From the NCBI GenBank assembly GCA_949287305.1, contig CASEFX010000022.1, forward strand, positions 30,189 through 94,188: a stretch of 64,000 nt of DNA, read 5' to 3'. This DNA is from an uncultured Sutterella sp. GTDB taxonomy: Bacteria > Pseudomonadota > Gammaproteobacteria > Burkholderiales > Burkholderiaceae_F. Each line of letters begins with the position of its first letter. Position 1 is the first letter of the stretch. A program made the translations under genes and the position numbers. Below, piece by piece: positions 15,739 through 24,719 of the stretch. Under the pieces are notes generated by a model. That model saw only the letters and a program-made list of their open reading frames with translations. It searched no databases and had not been told where the DNA came from.

Positions 15739-18700
15739 TCAGTCACCCAACATCTCCTCAAGGATCTTCACGCGGTCGGCCACGTCTTCGTAAGGCAACA
15801 CTGCCACGCCGCGTCCCGCAGAGGCGCCGCGCACGAAGAAGTAAAGGGCGCCGCCGAGGCGGTCCTCGGCTCCTTCTCCCAGACGGGCGCGCAGAAGGCG
15901 CTTCGCCGCGGCGAGGTAGCAGAGGTACTGAATGTCGTAATGGGCCTCCTTCATGTGAAGCGCCACGGCGTCTTCCGCATAGAAGTCCCGCCAGTCCTTG
16001 GCTTCCGGGAAGGCCTCGCGAAGAGCCGCGTTCGAGGCGAGGTTGTCGGTCTTCCAGTCGAGAATCCAGATCTTGCCGTTCGCTTCAAAGAGAAGGTCGA
16101 TCGAACCCGTGAGGTAGCCCGAGAGCTCTTCCTGCGTGAGCCCCTTCCAACCGAGTTCCGCGGCCTTCTTCGCAAAGGCGGTCTTCGAGAGATTCGGCTT
16201 CGTGTGGAGAAGAAAACCGTATTCCGAGCGGCGGCATTCGGCCTTCAGATTCTTGAGGCAAAAGTCCGGAAGAATCGGAAGCGAGAGGACCGAGTCAAAG
16301 AGCGTCCGAAGCTCTTCAAGGCGCTTTGCGCCTTCGGGCGAGAGACGATCCTCGCCCGGCGCCTCGTCCGAAAGACCTTCCCCGCGGCGCACGAGATCGG
16401 GCGTGGCGCCGAGGATCGACAGAAGATAATTGCGCTGCCGCAGGCGGTTGCGGCGGATTTCGTCCGAGAGTCCGGGATCGGCGAGTTCCTCGTCGGTCGC
16501 GAGCACGCGCCGGCATTCGAACCCGTGGAAGTCCACGACTTCGAAAAGCCGGTGGATCGTCACACCCAATGCGGCGCCCGAACGCCAGCGCGCCATGGGC
16601 GAGGCGTCCTCGATTCGGCGGCGCAGTTCTTGGGATTCGTCGTCCTCGGTTTCATCCTCCCCGGAGAGCGTCGCGCGCTCGTCGCGGTGAGCATCGGCGT
16701 GCGCGCCGAAAAGGCCCTTTTTCAGTGCCGTGTAGCTCGTCTGCACCCAAGAGGGATCGACCCTGCGCACGGACTCGGGTTCGGGAAGGGCCTGCGCTTC
16801 CGGAGATTCGAGCATCACCGGCACACCGTCCTCCCGGGGCGCCCAAGGCGAGATCGACCAGTAGAGTCCCGTCTCGTCCTTTTGCGGTTTGAGCGTTTCA
16901 GAGTCGACCGTCATCCCGGGGTGTTCCTCCGCAAAGCGCCCGGCCGTTTTCGCCCAGACGTCCGCAAAATCGTCCGCACGCTCGAGCATTCCCTTTTGAA
17001 ATTCGTCCCAGACGGCGAGATAGTCGTCCCGAGTCCAGCCCGCGAGATTTTCCCGCGCGGCGAGCGCATAAAAGAAGGCCGACCAGGCGTAGGAATTGAG
17101 TTCACCCCCGACCTTCCACTTCGGAAGACCGTAGATCGTCAGGCGTGCGGAGGCGCGGGTGAAAGCGACGTAAAGAAGCCGCACCGACTCCTCGATCTGG
17201 GCGCGCTTGAAGTCGGGGAGGTCATTGGGCTTCACTTCGCCCGGGAAAAGAACGAGCCGTCGTTCGCCCGCCCCGTCGCGTTCGTGGACCATGGGAACCG
17301 CCATGTCTTTGTAGGGCGCTCCCCACCAACAGCCCGGCAGATAGACGATCGGGTACTCGAGCCCCTTGCTCGAATGAATCGTTTGAATCACGACGCGGTC
17401 GTCGTTCGAATCGGGCCGGACTTTGTATTCGTCGGGTACGGAAGCCTTCTTGTCCGATCCTTTGGCGATCAGCTTTTCAAAGCGCCGCACGAGCCCCGAG
17501 AGGGTCTTGGCGGACTGCTGCATCCCGAAGAGGAGTTCGATCAACTGCCGATAGTTGGCGAGCGCCCGCTCGCCGCCCGCCACGGGCAGAAGACGGCGTT
17601 CCACTTCGCAGACGCGGAAAAGCTCTCCGAAGGCCGCGGTGAGGCCCGAGCGCCGTGCGCGTTCGGCCGCCGCCTCCATCACGCCGCGCAGGAAAACGAG
17701 ACGTTCGGTGCGCTTTTTCTCGTCGGTGTAGGTCGAGAGTCCGTCCCCCACGATGCGCGTTGCGCGGGCGGCCTCGAGGAAACCGCGCTCGGAAGGCATC
17801 GCCATCGCCTCGAGGACCGTGCAGAGTTCCTTGGCCTCCTCGGTCCCGAAGACGTTTTTGTCGGAGGGAAAGCGCACCTTCACGCCCCGCGCCAGAAGGG
17901 CGTCGTAAAGCGGCATCCCGTCGTCGCGGGTCCGCACGAGAATCGCGATGTCGCCAGGGCGCAGGGGACGGCCTTTGACGAAGTGACGGTCGCGCTCCGA
18001 GAGCATCGCGGCGATTTCGTCGGCGATGTCGTCCGCCTCCCACTGAAAGAGCTTGTCCTTGACGGGTTTTTCGAAGTCCCCGAGGCGCACGACGAGCGCG
18101 GGTTCGGGTCGGAAGACCCCGTTTTCATCGACGCGGATGAGGGGCGGCCGATCTTCGTTTGCGGCCACGGCATCGTAACGAATGCCCGACCCGAGGAAGG
18201 TCCCCGGACGCTCGAAGAAAAGATTGAAGAAGTGCATCAGGACCGGCGTCGTCCGGAAGTTCTTCGCGAGCTTTCGGTGACGTCCGATTTCGTCCGACGC
18301 CTTCCGATAGGTCTCGAAGTCCGCGTTTCGGAAGCTGTAGATCGCCTGCTTCGGGTCGCCCACGAAAAAGACGGTCTTCCCGTAGGCGGGGTCCCCGAAG
18401 AGCGTGGAGAAGATCCCGTACTGCAGGGGGTCCGTGTCCTGGAATTCGTCGATCAAGACGACGTCATAGTGACTGCGCACGACGGCCGCAAACGCCGGAT
18501 CCGCCTTGAGCCCCGCTTCGGCGCGAACGAGCATGTCGTCAAACGTCTGGTACGACGCTTCGCGCTTCAGGGCCTCGTAGCGCGCGGGCGCCCAGGTGAG
18601 GAAACGCGAGAGCATTTCCTCGTAGGCCGCGGCGTTCTCGGCGTCAAGATTCTTGGGGAAGCCCTCCTCGGAAAAGACGGCGCGGCTTCGGGCCGATTCG

Positions 18701-19566
18701 GGCTCGGCGGCGAGTTTCGAGAGAGCCTTGTCGAGCTTCAGGGTTCGCAGCGCCCGGAAGGCTGCGGTGGCGCCGCTCTCGTTTGCACGTCTCGCTTCAA
18801 GACGCAGAAACTCCTCCGCAGTGCGGTCGAGAAGGTCGTTTTCCTCCCCCGAGTCGACGCCGTAGCTTCCGCCCGAGGTGAAAACAAAGTCCGAGAGCGT
18901 CTTCTGACAGAACGAATGGATCGTGAGGATCACGGCGTCGTCGAATTCGCGCACCGCGCGGTCGAGCCGCTCGCGAACGAGATCGGGATCAAGTTCGAGT
19001 TTCTTCCAACGTTCGAACTGCTCGAAAAGATTCTTGTCGGTGGGCGGAACGCCTTCGGTCACGAGCTTGCGTACGGCGATGAGCTTGCCGCGGATGCGGC
19101 TCTTGAGTTCCGCCGTCGCCGCCTTCGTAAAGGTGACGACGAGCATGCGCCCGATCGCGATCCCGCGCTCGACGACGAGACGAAGAACGATGTGTTCGAG
19201 CGAATAGGTCTTTCCCGTCCCCGCGCTCGCCTCAATCAGGGTCCGACCGCGAAGAGGATCGTCGAGGAGCTTGAAGTCCCCGTTCGGATCGTCGTCCGTC
19301 TGCGGGTCCGCCGCGCCGGACTGCGCGGGCTCTACGGCCGCCGGGGGGAAATCCTCCGCGACGGGCGCAAGGTCGTCCGCAACCGACGCCTCGAAAAAGG
19401 CGTCGGGCTCGAATTCGCCCCCGACGGGCAGCGCCCAGTCGTCGGGAAGATCCGAAGGCATGTCTTCGGGCGGCACTTCGATCCAATCTTCGTTCCCGCC
19501 GGCCTCCAAAGAGGGAAAATCCGCGGGCACTTCATCCGGCCAAACCTGCAAATCCTTTTCCTTCAC
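15739..19566 (-). CDS. recB: exodeoxyribonuclease V beta subunit RecB, with acidic N-terminal extension
   Basis: 1275 residues from GTG 19566, with GAGGAG 7 bases upstream, 10 bases after the recC stop. A UvrD-type 3'-5' helicase (Walker A ASAGTGKTYS at about 114-123, DEFQDTDPLQYGIF, VGDPKQAIYSFR) precedes a PD-(D/E)XK nuclease (GSIDLLFEANGKIWILDWKT). The odd feature is about 105 residues before the usual LRGRTLIEASAGTGKT start. They contain many Asp/Glu/Pro and no Lys, Arg or His from residue 5 to about 98, with repeated D-x-P-type blocks. Ordinary RecB begins only 15-20 residues before this motif. The extension is real if the GTG start is right; a later start would have to lie close to the Walker motif. 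The overall family call is certain. Confidence 0.95.
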   Translation of the reverse strand: MKEKDLQVWPDEVPADFPSLEAGGNEDWIEVPPEDMPSDLPDDWALPVGGEFEPDAFFEASVADDLAPVAEDFPPAAVEPAQSGAADPQTDDDPNGDFKLLDDPLRGRTLIEASAGTGKTYSLEHIVLRLVVERGIAIGRMLVVTFTKAATAELKSRIRGKLIAVRKLVTEGVPPTDKNLFEQFERWKKLELDPDLVRERLDRAVREFDDAVILTIHSFCQKTLSDFVFTSGGSYGVDSGEENDLLDRTAEEFLRLEARRANESGATAAFRALRTLKLDKALSKLAAEPESARSRAVFSEEGFPKNLDAENAAAYEEMLSRFLTWAPARYEALKREASYQTFDDMLVRAEAGLKADPAFAAVVRSHYDVVLIDEFQDTDPLQYGIFSTLFGDPAYGKTVFFVGDPKQAIYSFRNADFETYRKASDEIGRHRKLAKNFRTTPVLMHFFNLFFERPGTFLGSGIRYDAVAANEDRPPLIRVDENGVFRPEPALVVRLGDFEKPVKDKLFQWEADDIADEIAAMLSERDRHFVKGRPLRPGDIAILVRTRDDGMPLYDALLARGVKVRFPSDKNVFGTEEAKELCTVLEAMAMPSERGFLEAARATRIVGDGLSTYTDEKKRTERLVFLRGVMEAAAERARRSGLTAAFGELFRVCEVERRLLPVAGGERALANYRQLIELLFGMQQSAKTLSGLVRRFEKLIAKGSDKKASVPDEYKVRPDSNDDRVVIQTIHSSKGLEYPIVYLPGCWWGAPYKDMAVPMVHERDGAGERRLVLFPGEVKPNDLPDFKRAQIEESVRLLYVAFTRASARLTIYGLPKWKVGGELNSYAWSAFFYALAARENLAGWTRDDYLAVWDEFQKGMLERADDFADVWAKTAGRFAEEHPGMTVDSETLKPQKDETGLYWSISPWAPREDGVPVMLESPEAQALPEPESVRRVDPSWVQTSYTALKKGLFGAHADAHRDERATLSGEDETEDDESQELRRRIEDASPMARWRSGAALGVTIHRLFEVVDFHGFECRRVLATDEELADPGLSDEIRRNRLRQRNYLLSILGATPDLVRRGEGLSDEAPGEDRLSPEGAKRLEELRTLFDSVLSLPILPDFCLKNLKAECRRSEYGFLLHTKPNLSKTAFAKKAAELGWKGLTQEELSGYLTGSIDLLFEANGKIWILDWKTDNLASNAALREAFPEAKDWRDFYAEDAVALHMKEAHYDIQYLCYLAAAKRLLRARLGEGAEDRLGGALYFFVRGASAGRGVAVLPYEDVADRVKILEEMLGD

Positions 19567-19576
19567 GGGACTCTCC

Positions 19577-22500
19577 TCAATAGTTGCGCGCAACGAGCGC
19601 TTCCACGCTTTCGGCGAGAGAGGTCAATGCCTTCTCCCGCTTTTCCTCGGGCGTGCACTCGGGTTCCTTCTTTTTCGAAGTCTTCTTCTTTGTGCTTTTG
19701 CCCTTCTTGGGCTTGTCCGAAGCCTCCGCCGCTTCCGTCGATTCGGACGTCTCGTCGGAAGACGTTGCGGTCACCTCCGCCAGAGGCGCGAGGAGCGCTG
19801 CAATGTCCTCCTCCACCCGTTCGCGAAGATCACGGGCCTTTTTAATGTCGAGCCCCCGCCAGAAAACGCTGTCCTCATAGGAATCGGGCCAGATGACGGG
19901 CAGATCGAAACTCTCGTCGAAGAGTCGAACGCACTGCCGCAGAATTTCCTCGGCTTCGTCGACCTCCATCGGCCGGTAACGCACGAACACCACGCCGTCG
20001 TCCTTTGTCTTCTTCAGAACGCCGAGCGCCGTTTCGGCCCCCGCCTCCGAGAGGAAGACGTGCGTGAGCAGGGCTTCCTTTTCCGCACGGTTTGAGTCGG
20101 CGAGCACGAGCTGCGCGGACGTTCCGTCCGCTTCCGAGAAGACTCTGACCTCGCCCGTCAGACGGCGCACATGACGTCCCGCAACGTTCACAGCGAGGGA
20201 GAGTTTGGACGGCGTTCGACCTTCGGTAAGCTTCCTCCACTCTTGAGAGAGTTCGTCGGCCTCGGCAATTTCCTCGGCAAACCACCAGCCGCGCACGCCC
20301 GGGTCGCCGTTGACGGGATTTTCCGCAAGAAGCCGCGTCGCGCGCGCGACGTCCGCGCCCTCTTCGAAGAGCCCCCGCAGGAGACGCTTTCGCATCACTT
20401 CCTCGAGGCGCGACTTGGCGGGGGTCACGCCCGTTTCTTCGGAGGTCTCGAAATCCTTTTTGTAGACGCCCGTGCGTCCCGAGAGCCACTTGCCCGGAGA
20501 CGTCCAAAAGCGCAGGAATTCCTGCCAGCGAACCGTCCCGTCTTCGGGCGGCGCAAGCACCGCACCGTCGGCAAAGGGCTCGGCCTTTCCCCGTCGGTCC
20601 GTGGTGCGGGCGGCCTTCACGGCCTCAAAGAGTTCCGGATCGCGGTTCGTCCAGAAGCGAAGTCCCTCGGGACGGAAGTTTTCTTCTGCGACGCTCGTGA
20701 GCGGAAGCCGCACGCGAAGGGCGTCCGAAGGCGTCCCTTCGGGAAGGAGCGTCAGCAAAAAGCGCTCGAGCTCCTCCACGACGACCGAAGGAAGCGCAGG
20801 CTGCGCCGGATCCGTTCCGATCGACCAGGAGACGTAGAAGTTCGAACGGGCCGAACGAAAGAGGTCCGCAAAGACGTTGCGGTTGTCCGCGCGGCTGTCG
20901 CGATCGCCCGGGCGCCGAAGCGACCGGATTTCGCCCTCTTTCCCGGACGCGGTGAGCGCCATGAGGTCGAACTCCTCGAAGTTCGAAAGCCCCGGAAAAC
21001 TCGAGTCTTCCGAAAGCCCCAGGCAGGCGACGACGCGGTACGGCAATCCCCGGAAGGCCGACATGTCGGCGACCGTCACGGCGTCCCTCGGCATCGCGCC
21101 CGACACGGGGTCGCCGAAGGAGGCGCCGAGCGCCGCACGGAAGGTCTGGTAGTCGACGGGCGTTTCCGTGCCGATCCCCTCCTCCATGTCGATGCGAAGG
21201 TGCGCAATGACGCCGAGAAGCTCGTCGCGCGCCGCCTTGACGTCGGCGCCCGCAAAAAAGTCGGTGACGAGCGTTTCGGTGAAGGCCGCCCAGTCCCGTG
21301 CGCCGGGCTCGGCGTCGTTCACGTCGTTCCAGGCGATGCGGGCGTCTTCGAGGCGCTTGTAAAGCGAAAGAAGGGTTTCGAGCAGATCGGGGCGCTCCGA
21401 CACCCTTTCGTAGTGCGCGCGCGAACGGCGCACCGGAAGCGTTCCCGCCCAGTCGACCGCGGGGCTCTCGTCAAACAAAAAGCCCGCCGACAGGCGCTCC
21501 AGGGCCCGCGAGAGCGTGCCGTCCACGGCGCCGCGCCGCTCGGCTTCGCCGTAGGCGCCGCCGAACGAGGCGCTAAGTTTTTCGCTCTGCGCCGCAAGCT
21601 GCGCTTCGGAGAGCCCCTCGCGAAAGCCCGCGTCGTTCACCCACTCGCGAAGAACGGAGAGGTCGCCGAAACTGAGACCGAGGCTTTCCCCGACCACGGG
21701 GAGTTCAAGCCAGGATTCAAAGGCGGAGAGCGTCGTGAGCCCCGAAAGGAGGTCCATTAGCTGCAGAAGAGCCGACGCTGCGCTGTTTTCCATCGAGAGG
21801 GGCTTACCCACCATGCGGAAGGGAAGACGCCGTTCGGGCGGCAGGGCCGTTAGCACGCCTTCAAGGACCGGCGCGAAGGTCGCGACGTCGGGCGTCGTGA
21901 CAAGGACGTCGGAGGGTTTGAGCGTCTCGTCCCGGGCAAAAAGGTCCGTCAGATAGTCGACGAGGCTCTCCGCCTCGCGCACGGGCGTGGGCGCTTCGAC
22001 AAAGCGCACGGAACGGTCCGACTCATCGGGCAGGGACCGCTCGAAAAGATCGGCCTCGTCGGCCGAGAGCAGCGAATCCTGCGCACGGGTGAGTAGCGTC
22101 GGTGCTCCGTCGTTCGTAAGACGCAGATAGAAGCTGTCGCTTTCCCCCTCTTCGTCGGCGCGCAGGTCCTGCAAGCGGTTGCGTAAAAACGAGAAGGGGC
22201 GCTCGGCCGGGGCGTTCGCCACTTCGCCGCGGGCGTCGGGCATCGCCTCCGCCGGCGGCGGCACGTCCGCCGTGAAGCGCCAGAGACGATCGAGCGTCGC
22301 GCGCGAACTCGCCGCGTTGCGGCGCAGGTATTCGAGCGCTGGCGTCGCCCCCTCGGCCGCCGAATCGAACCAGAAGCCGTTTGCGGGCTGCATGAGGTAG
22401 AGCCGCACCGTGCCGCGCCGACCGATTTCCTTCAGGAAGGGAAGCATCAGGGGCGGGACCGTGAAGGGAAGAAAGACGTGGAGGTTTTCTCCCGAGGGGG

Positions 22501-23182
22501 AATCCGCGAGCACCCGTTCGATATGCTGATACTGCAGGGCGCGGCGCCAACCGCCCGAACCCGAGTCGGACGCGTCCGCGCGCTCCGCCTCCCTCACGAT
22601 TTCCTGCCACAGGGCCTTCTGCCAGGGGAAGTCGGGGTGACGCGCGAGCGCCTCCTCTTCTTCGCGCATGGCAATCGACAGGGACGCTTCCGGAAAGACC
22701 GCGGGCGACACCGCGCTCTCGTCCGTCCAGCGAAGGAGCCAGTCGAGACGATAGGACGCGTACTTCGTCAGAAGCTGCGAGACGCGAAGCGCGAGCTTAT
22801 AGCGCTCCGACCCGCTTTTGCCCTCGAGAAAGCGCGCGAGACGCGGGAAACGCCCGACGAATTCGTCGTTCGAGAGCCATCGCCACACCACCCAGTCGAG
22901 AACGCGCCCCGACATGCGGTTGGCCGCCGCCGGATACCATTTGAGCGACTCGAAGAAATCGTTCGTCGTAAGGAACTTGACGCCCGCGCAGATCCCCTCC
23001 GATTCGGCGAGGAGCTGCGTGAGGCGCGTCGCCACGGCTTTGGAAGGAATCAGAATGCGGTCCTCGGCAAAGAGCGGCGCAAGATCGCCCGCCCCGCGGC
23101 GGTCCTTGGCGTCCCACTCGAGATTCGTGCGCAGGATCTCCCACAGGACTTCAAAGGCGTTCGAATAATAGGCGTGAATCAT
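19577..23182 (-). CDS. recC: exodeoxyribonuclease V gamma subunit RecC, with lysine-rich C-terminal tail
   Basis: 1201 residues from ATG 23182 (MIHAYYSNAFEVLWEIL); the longer open frame upstream has frame-shadow composition. RecC is an inactive-helicase scaffold that recognises Chi and holds the complex together. Recognisable segments are IPSKAVATRLTQLLAE, HVFLPFTVPPLMLPFLKEIG, the PFRMVGKPLSMENSA-type region and YRVVACLGLSEDSSFPG. Near the C-terminus a low-complexity stretch (SDETSESTEAAEAS, then KPKKGKSTKKKTSKKKEP) precedes the last 35 residues. First gene of recCBD; the RHH gene is divergent 160 bases away. Confidence 0.93.
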   Translation of the reverse strand: MIHAYYSNAFEVLWEILRTNLEWDAKDRRGAGDLAPLFAEDRILIPSKAVATRLTQLLAESEGICAGVKFLTTNDFFESLKWYPAAANRMSGRVLDWVVWRWLSNDEFVGRFPRLARFLEGKSGSERYKLALRVSQLLTKYASYRLDWLLRWTDESAVSPAVFPEASLSIAMREEEEALARHPDFPWQKALWQEIVREAERADASDSGSGGWRRALQYQHIERVLADSPSGENLHVFLPFTVPPLMLPFLKEIGRRGTVRLYLMQPANGFWFDSAAEGATPALEYLRRNAASSRATLDRLWRFTADVPPPAEAMPDARGEVANAPAERPFSFLRNRLQDLRADEEGESDSFYLRLTNDGAPTLLTRAQDSLLSADEADLFERSLPDESDRSVRFVEAPTPVREAESLVDYLTDLFARDETLKPSDVLVTTPDVATFAPVLEGVLTALPPERRLPFRMVGKPLSMENSAASALLQLMDLLSGLTTLSAFESWLELPVVGESLGLSFGDLSVLREWVNDAGFREGLSEAQLAAQSEKLSASFGGAYGEAERRGAVDGTLSRALERLSAGFLFDESPAVDWAGTLPVRRSRAHYERVSERPDLLETLLSLYKRLEDARIAWNDVNDAEPGARDWAAFTETLVTDFFAGADVKAARDELLGVIAHLRIDMEEGIGTETPVDYQTFRAALGASFGDPVSGAMPRDAVTVADMSAFRGLPYRVVACLGLSEDSSFPGLSNFEEFDLMALTASGKEGEIRSLRRPGDRDSRADNRNVFADLFRSARSNFYVSWSIGTDPAQPALPSVVVEELERFLLTLLPEGTPSDALRVRLPLTSVAEENFRPEGLRFWTNRDPELFEAVKAARTTDRRGKAEPFADGAVLAPPEDGTVRWQEFLRFWTSPGKWLSGRTGVYKKDFETSEETGVTPAKSRLEEVMRKRLLRGLFEEGADVARATRLLAENPVNGDPGVRGWWFAEEIAEADELSQEWRKLTEGRTPSKLSLAVNVAGRHVRRLTGEVRVFSEADGTSAQLVLADSNRAEKEALLTHVFLSEAGAETALGVLKKTKDDGVVFVRYRPMEVDEAEEILRQCVRLFDESFDLPVIWPDSYEDSVFWRGLDIKKARDLRERVEEDIAALLAPLAEVTATSSDETSESTEAAEASDKPKKGKSTKKKTSKKKEPECTPEEKREKALTSLAESVEALVARNY

Positions 23183-23344
23183 GTTGGTTTCCGGTTCGGC
23201 CGGGAAAGAGGCCTCTTCGTCTCTGCATTCTAAAGGAGCCGTGCGACAAATCCTTTCGCATGCGAACACAACGGAACCGCAACCGCCGCGATGCTCCCTT
23301 CGGCAGTACAGTCGATTCGAAAGAATGCCATACGGATGGCCGCA

Positions 23345-23611
23345 ATGACCACTCTCACAGTACGACTCAACCCATTCGACGAAGCAATTTTGGAAGACCT
23401 CGTCAAGAACACGGGAGAAACCAAGACGACTCTCGTGATCGACGGGCTTCGTTTTTTGCATAACGCAATGAGAGAAGAGGATCAGGTGACTCGTCCGTCC
23501 GCTCGGGAGTTTGATGGCTTTTTGCGTCAGCTCGCAGAACGCGAAAAAGATCCTGAAGTGCTTTTGGCCCGAGAACGATTGACAGGCCGCAAACCCGTCT
23601 GGGAAGACTGA
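23345..23611 (+). CDS. orphan ribbon-helix-helix DNA-binding protein (antitoxin-like)
   Basis: An 88-residue protein starting MTTLTVRLNPFDEAILEDLV at ATG 23345 (ATG 23336 is an alternative). The first strand TLTVRL followed by two helices (FDEAILEDLVKNTG, KTTLVIDGLRFL) fits the MetJ/Arc ribbon-helix-helix fold used by antitoxins. The C-terminal half (REFDGFLRQLAEREKDPEVL) is acidic and could wrap a toxin. No toxin gene lies on either side: recC is divergent and a LysR follows. It may be an orphan antitoxin, a solitary repressor, or the remnant of a pair. Local sequence is slightly more AT-rich than its neighbours. Confidence 0.6.
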   Translation: MTTLTVRLNPFDEAILEDLVKNTGETKTTLVIDGLRFLHNAMREEDQVTRPSAREFDGFLRQLAEREKDPEVLLARERLTGRKPVWED

Positions 23612-23698
23612 TCAGGCGTTGTTACTTCGCATTCCATGCGAAGGAGCGGCGCCTCTCCGCGTAGCCGGAGGTCGTAGTCGTGGCAGAATGATGTCGAT

Positions 23699-23718
23699 GC
23701 CGCCCGTTGTCGGGCGGC
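23699..23718. promoter_or_regulatory. GC-rich hairpin/palindrome before the LysR gene
   Basis: GCCGCCCG and CGGGCGGC form a perfect 8-bp stem with a TTGT loop, between the RHH gene and the LysR start. There is no T-run after it, so it may be an operator or a weak terminator. Confidence 0.4.
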
Positions 23719-23753
23719 GACGTCGCCACTCGGACCGTTGCCCACGCCACATC

Positions 23754-24674
23754 ATGGATCTCAAGGTACTTCGTTCTTTCGTCGAAATCGCCCGGGAACA
23801 GAGCTTCACCGCCGCCGCGGAGAAGCTCTCCGTCACGCAGCCGACGCTCTCGCGTCAGATTGCAGACCTCGAAGAAGAACTCGGACAGAAACTTTTCGAG
23901 CGCACCACGCGCAGCCTCGAACTCACGGAAAAAGGGCACTTCCTTTTCCGCCGCGCACAGGACATCCTCGCTCTCGTCGACAGAACGAAGCTTGAGGCAA
24001 TGACGACGGAGGGACTTGCGGGCGACATCCGGATTTCCGCCGCCGAAACGCCTGCCGTCGGGATCGTCGCCGAAGCCGTACAGCGCTTTCAGGAAAAGTA
24101 CCCGCGCGTTCGCTGCCATTTTGTGAGCGCCGACGCGCTTACCGCGGCCGAACACCTTCGGTCGGGACTCTCGCAGTTCGGCGTCTTCAACATGCCCTGC
24201 CGGCTCGACGGATTCGAATACATCCGTCTGCCGCGGGAAAACCGCTGGGGCGTGCTCACCCGCCGCGACGGAATCCTCGCGGGGAAAACCTTCGTCACAC
24301 CCGAGGACCTGAAGCGCCTGCCGCTCTACGTTTCGAAGCAGCGCGGCGTGGAAAACCGCATCGGCGGGTGGCTCAACTACTCCTTCTCGAAGCTTCGCGT
24401 CGTCGGCACCTACAACCTTCTCTACAACGCGTCGCTCGTCGTGCGCGCGGGCGGAAACGCCCTCTGTCTCGACGGCATCGTGCCGCCCGACGACGACATC
24501 GTTTTCCTTCCCTTCCAGCCGGCCTTTCTCACCGACGTCGTGCTTGCCTGGTCGTCCGCAAGTCAGAAGCAGACGATCACGGAGGAATTTCTCAAGACGT
24601 TGCGCAGTCTCTATCCGCCGCAGGAAGGAACGAAGGAAGACGGCGCCGAGGCCGAAGAAGAAACCGCTCCGTAA
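23754..24674 (+). CDS. LysR-family transcriptional regulator
   Basis: 306 residues from ATG 23754 (MDLKVLRSFVEIAREQS). The winged helix-turn-helix AAAEKLSVTQPTLSRQIADL near residues 21-40 is followed by the substrate-binding domain. The C-terminal end is a Glu-rich tail. It points towards the convergent aldo/keto reductase gene, and an inverted repeat covers its stop codon. Its target is not evident: neither neighbour is arranged divergently. Confidence 0.88.
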   Translation: MDLKVLRSFVEIAREQSFTAAAEKLSVTQPTLSRQIADLEEELGQKLFERTTRSLELTEKGHFLFRRAQDILALVDRTKLEAMTTEGLAGDIRISAAETPAVGIVAEAVQRFQEKYPRVRCHFVSADALTAAEHLRSGLSQFGVFNMPCRLDGFEYIRLPRENRWGVLTRRDGILAGKTFVTPEDLKRLPLYVSKQRGVENRIGGWLNYSFSKLRVVGTYNLLYNASLVVRAGGNALCLDGIVPPDDDIVFLPFQPAFLTDVVLAWSSASQKQTITEEFLKTLRSLYPPQEGTKEDGAEAEEETAP

Positions 24675-24694
24675 CCATCATACGAAGCGGTTTC
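24660..24694. terminator. shared terminator of convergent LysR and aldo/keto reductase genes
   Basis: GAAACCGCT (24660-24668) and AGCGGTTTC (24686-24694) form a perfect 9-bp stem over a 17-base loop that includes the LysR stop codon. On the minus strand the stem is followed by TTCTTCGG. Confidence 0.45.
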
Positions 24695-24719
24695 CCGAAG
24701 ATTGAACGAAAGAGCGTCC

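Noticed and set aside
15940..19845. 1301-codon open frame opposite recB
   Set aside because: A shadow of recB codon bias; composition is Arg/His/Gly-rich with no recognisable domains and no start signal.
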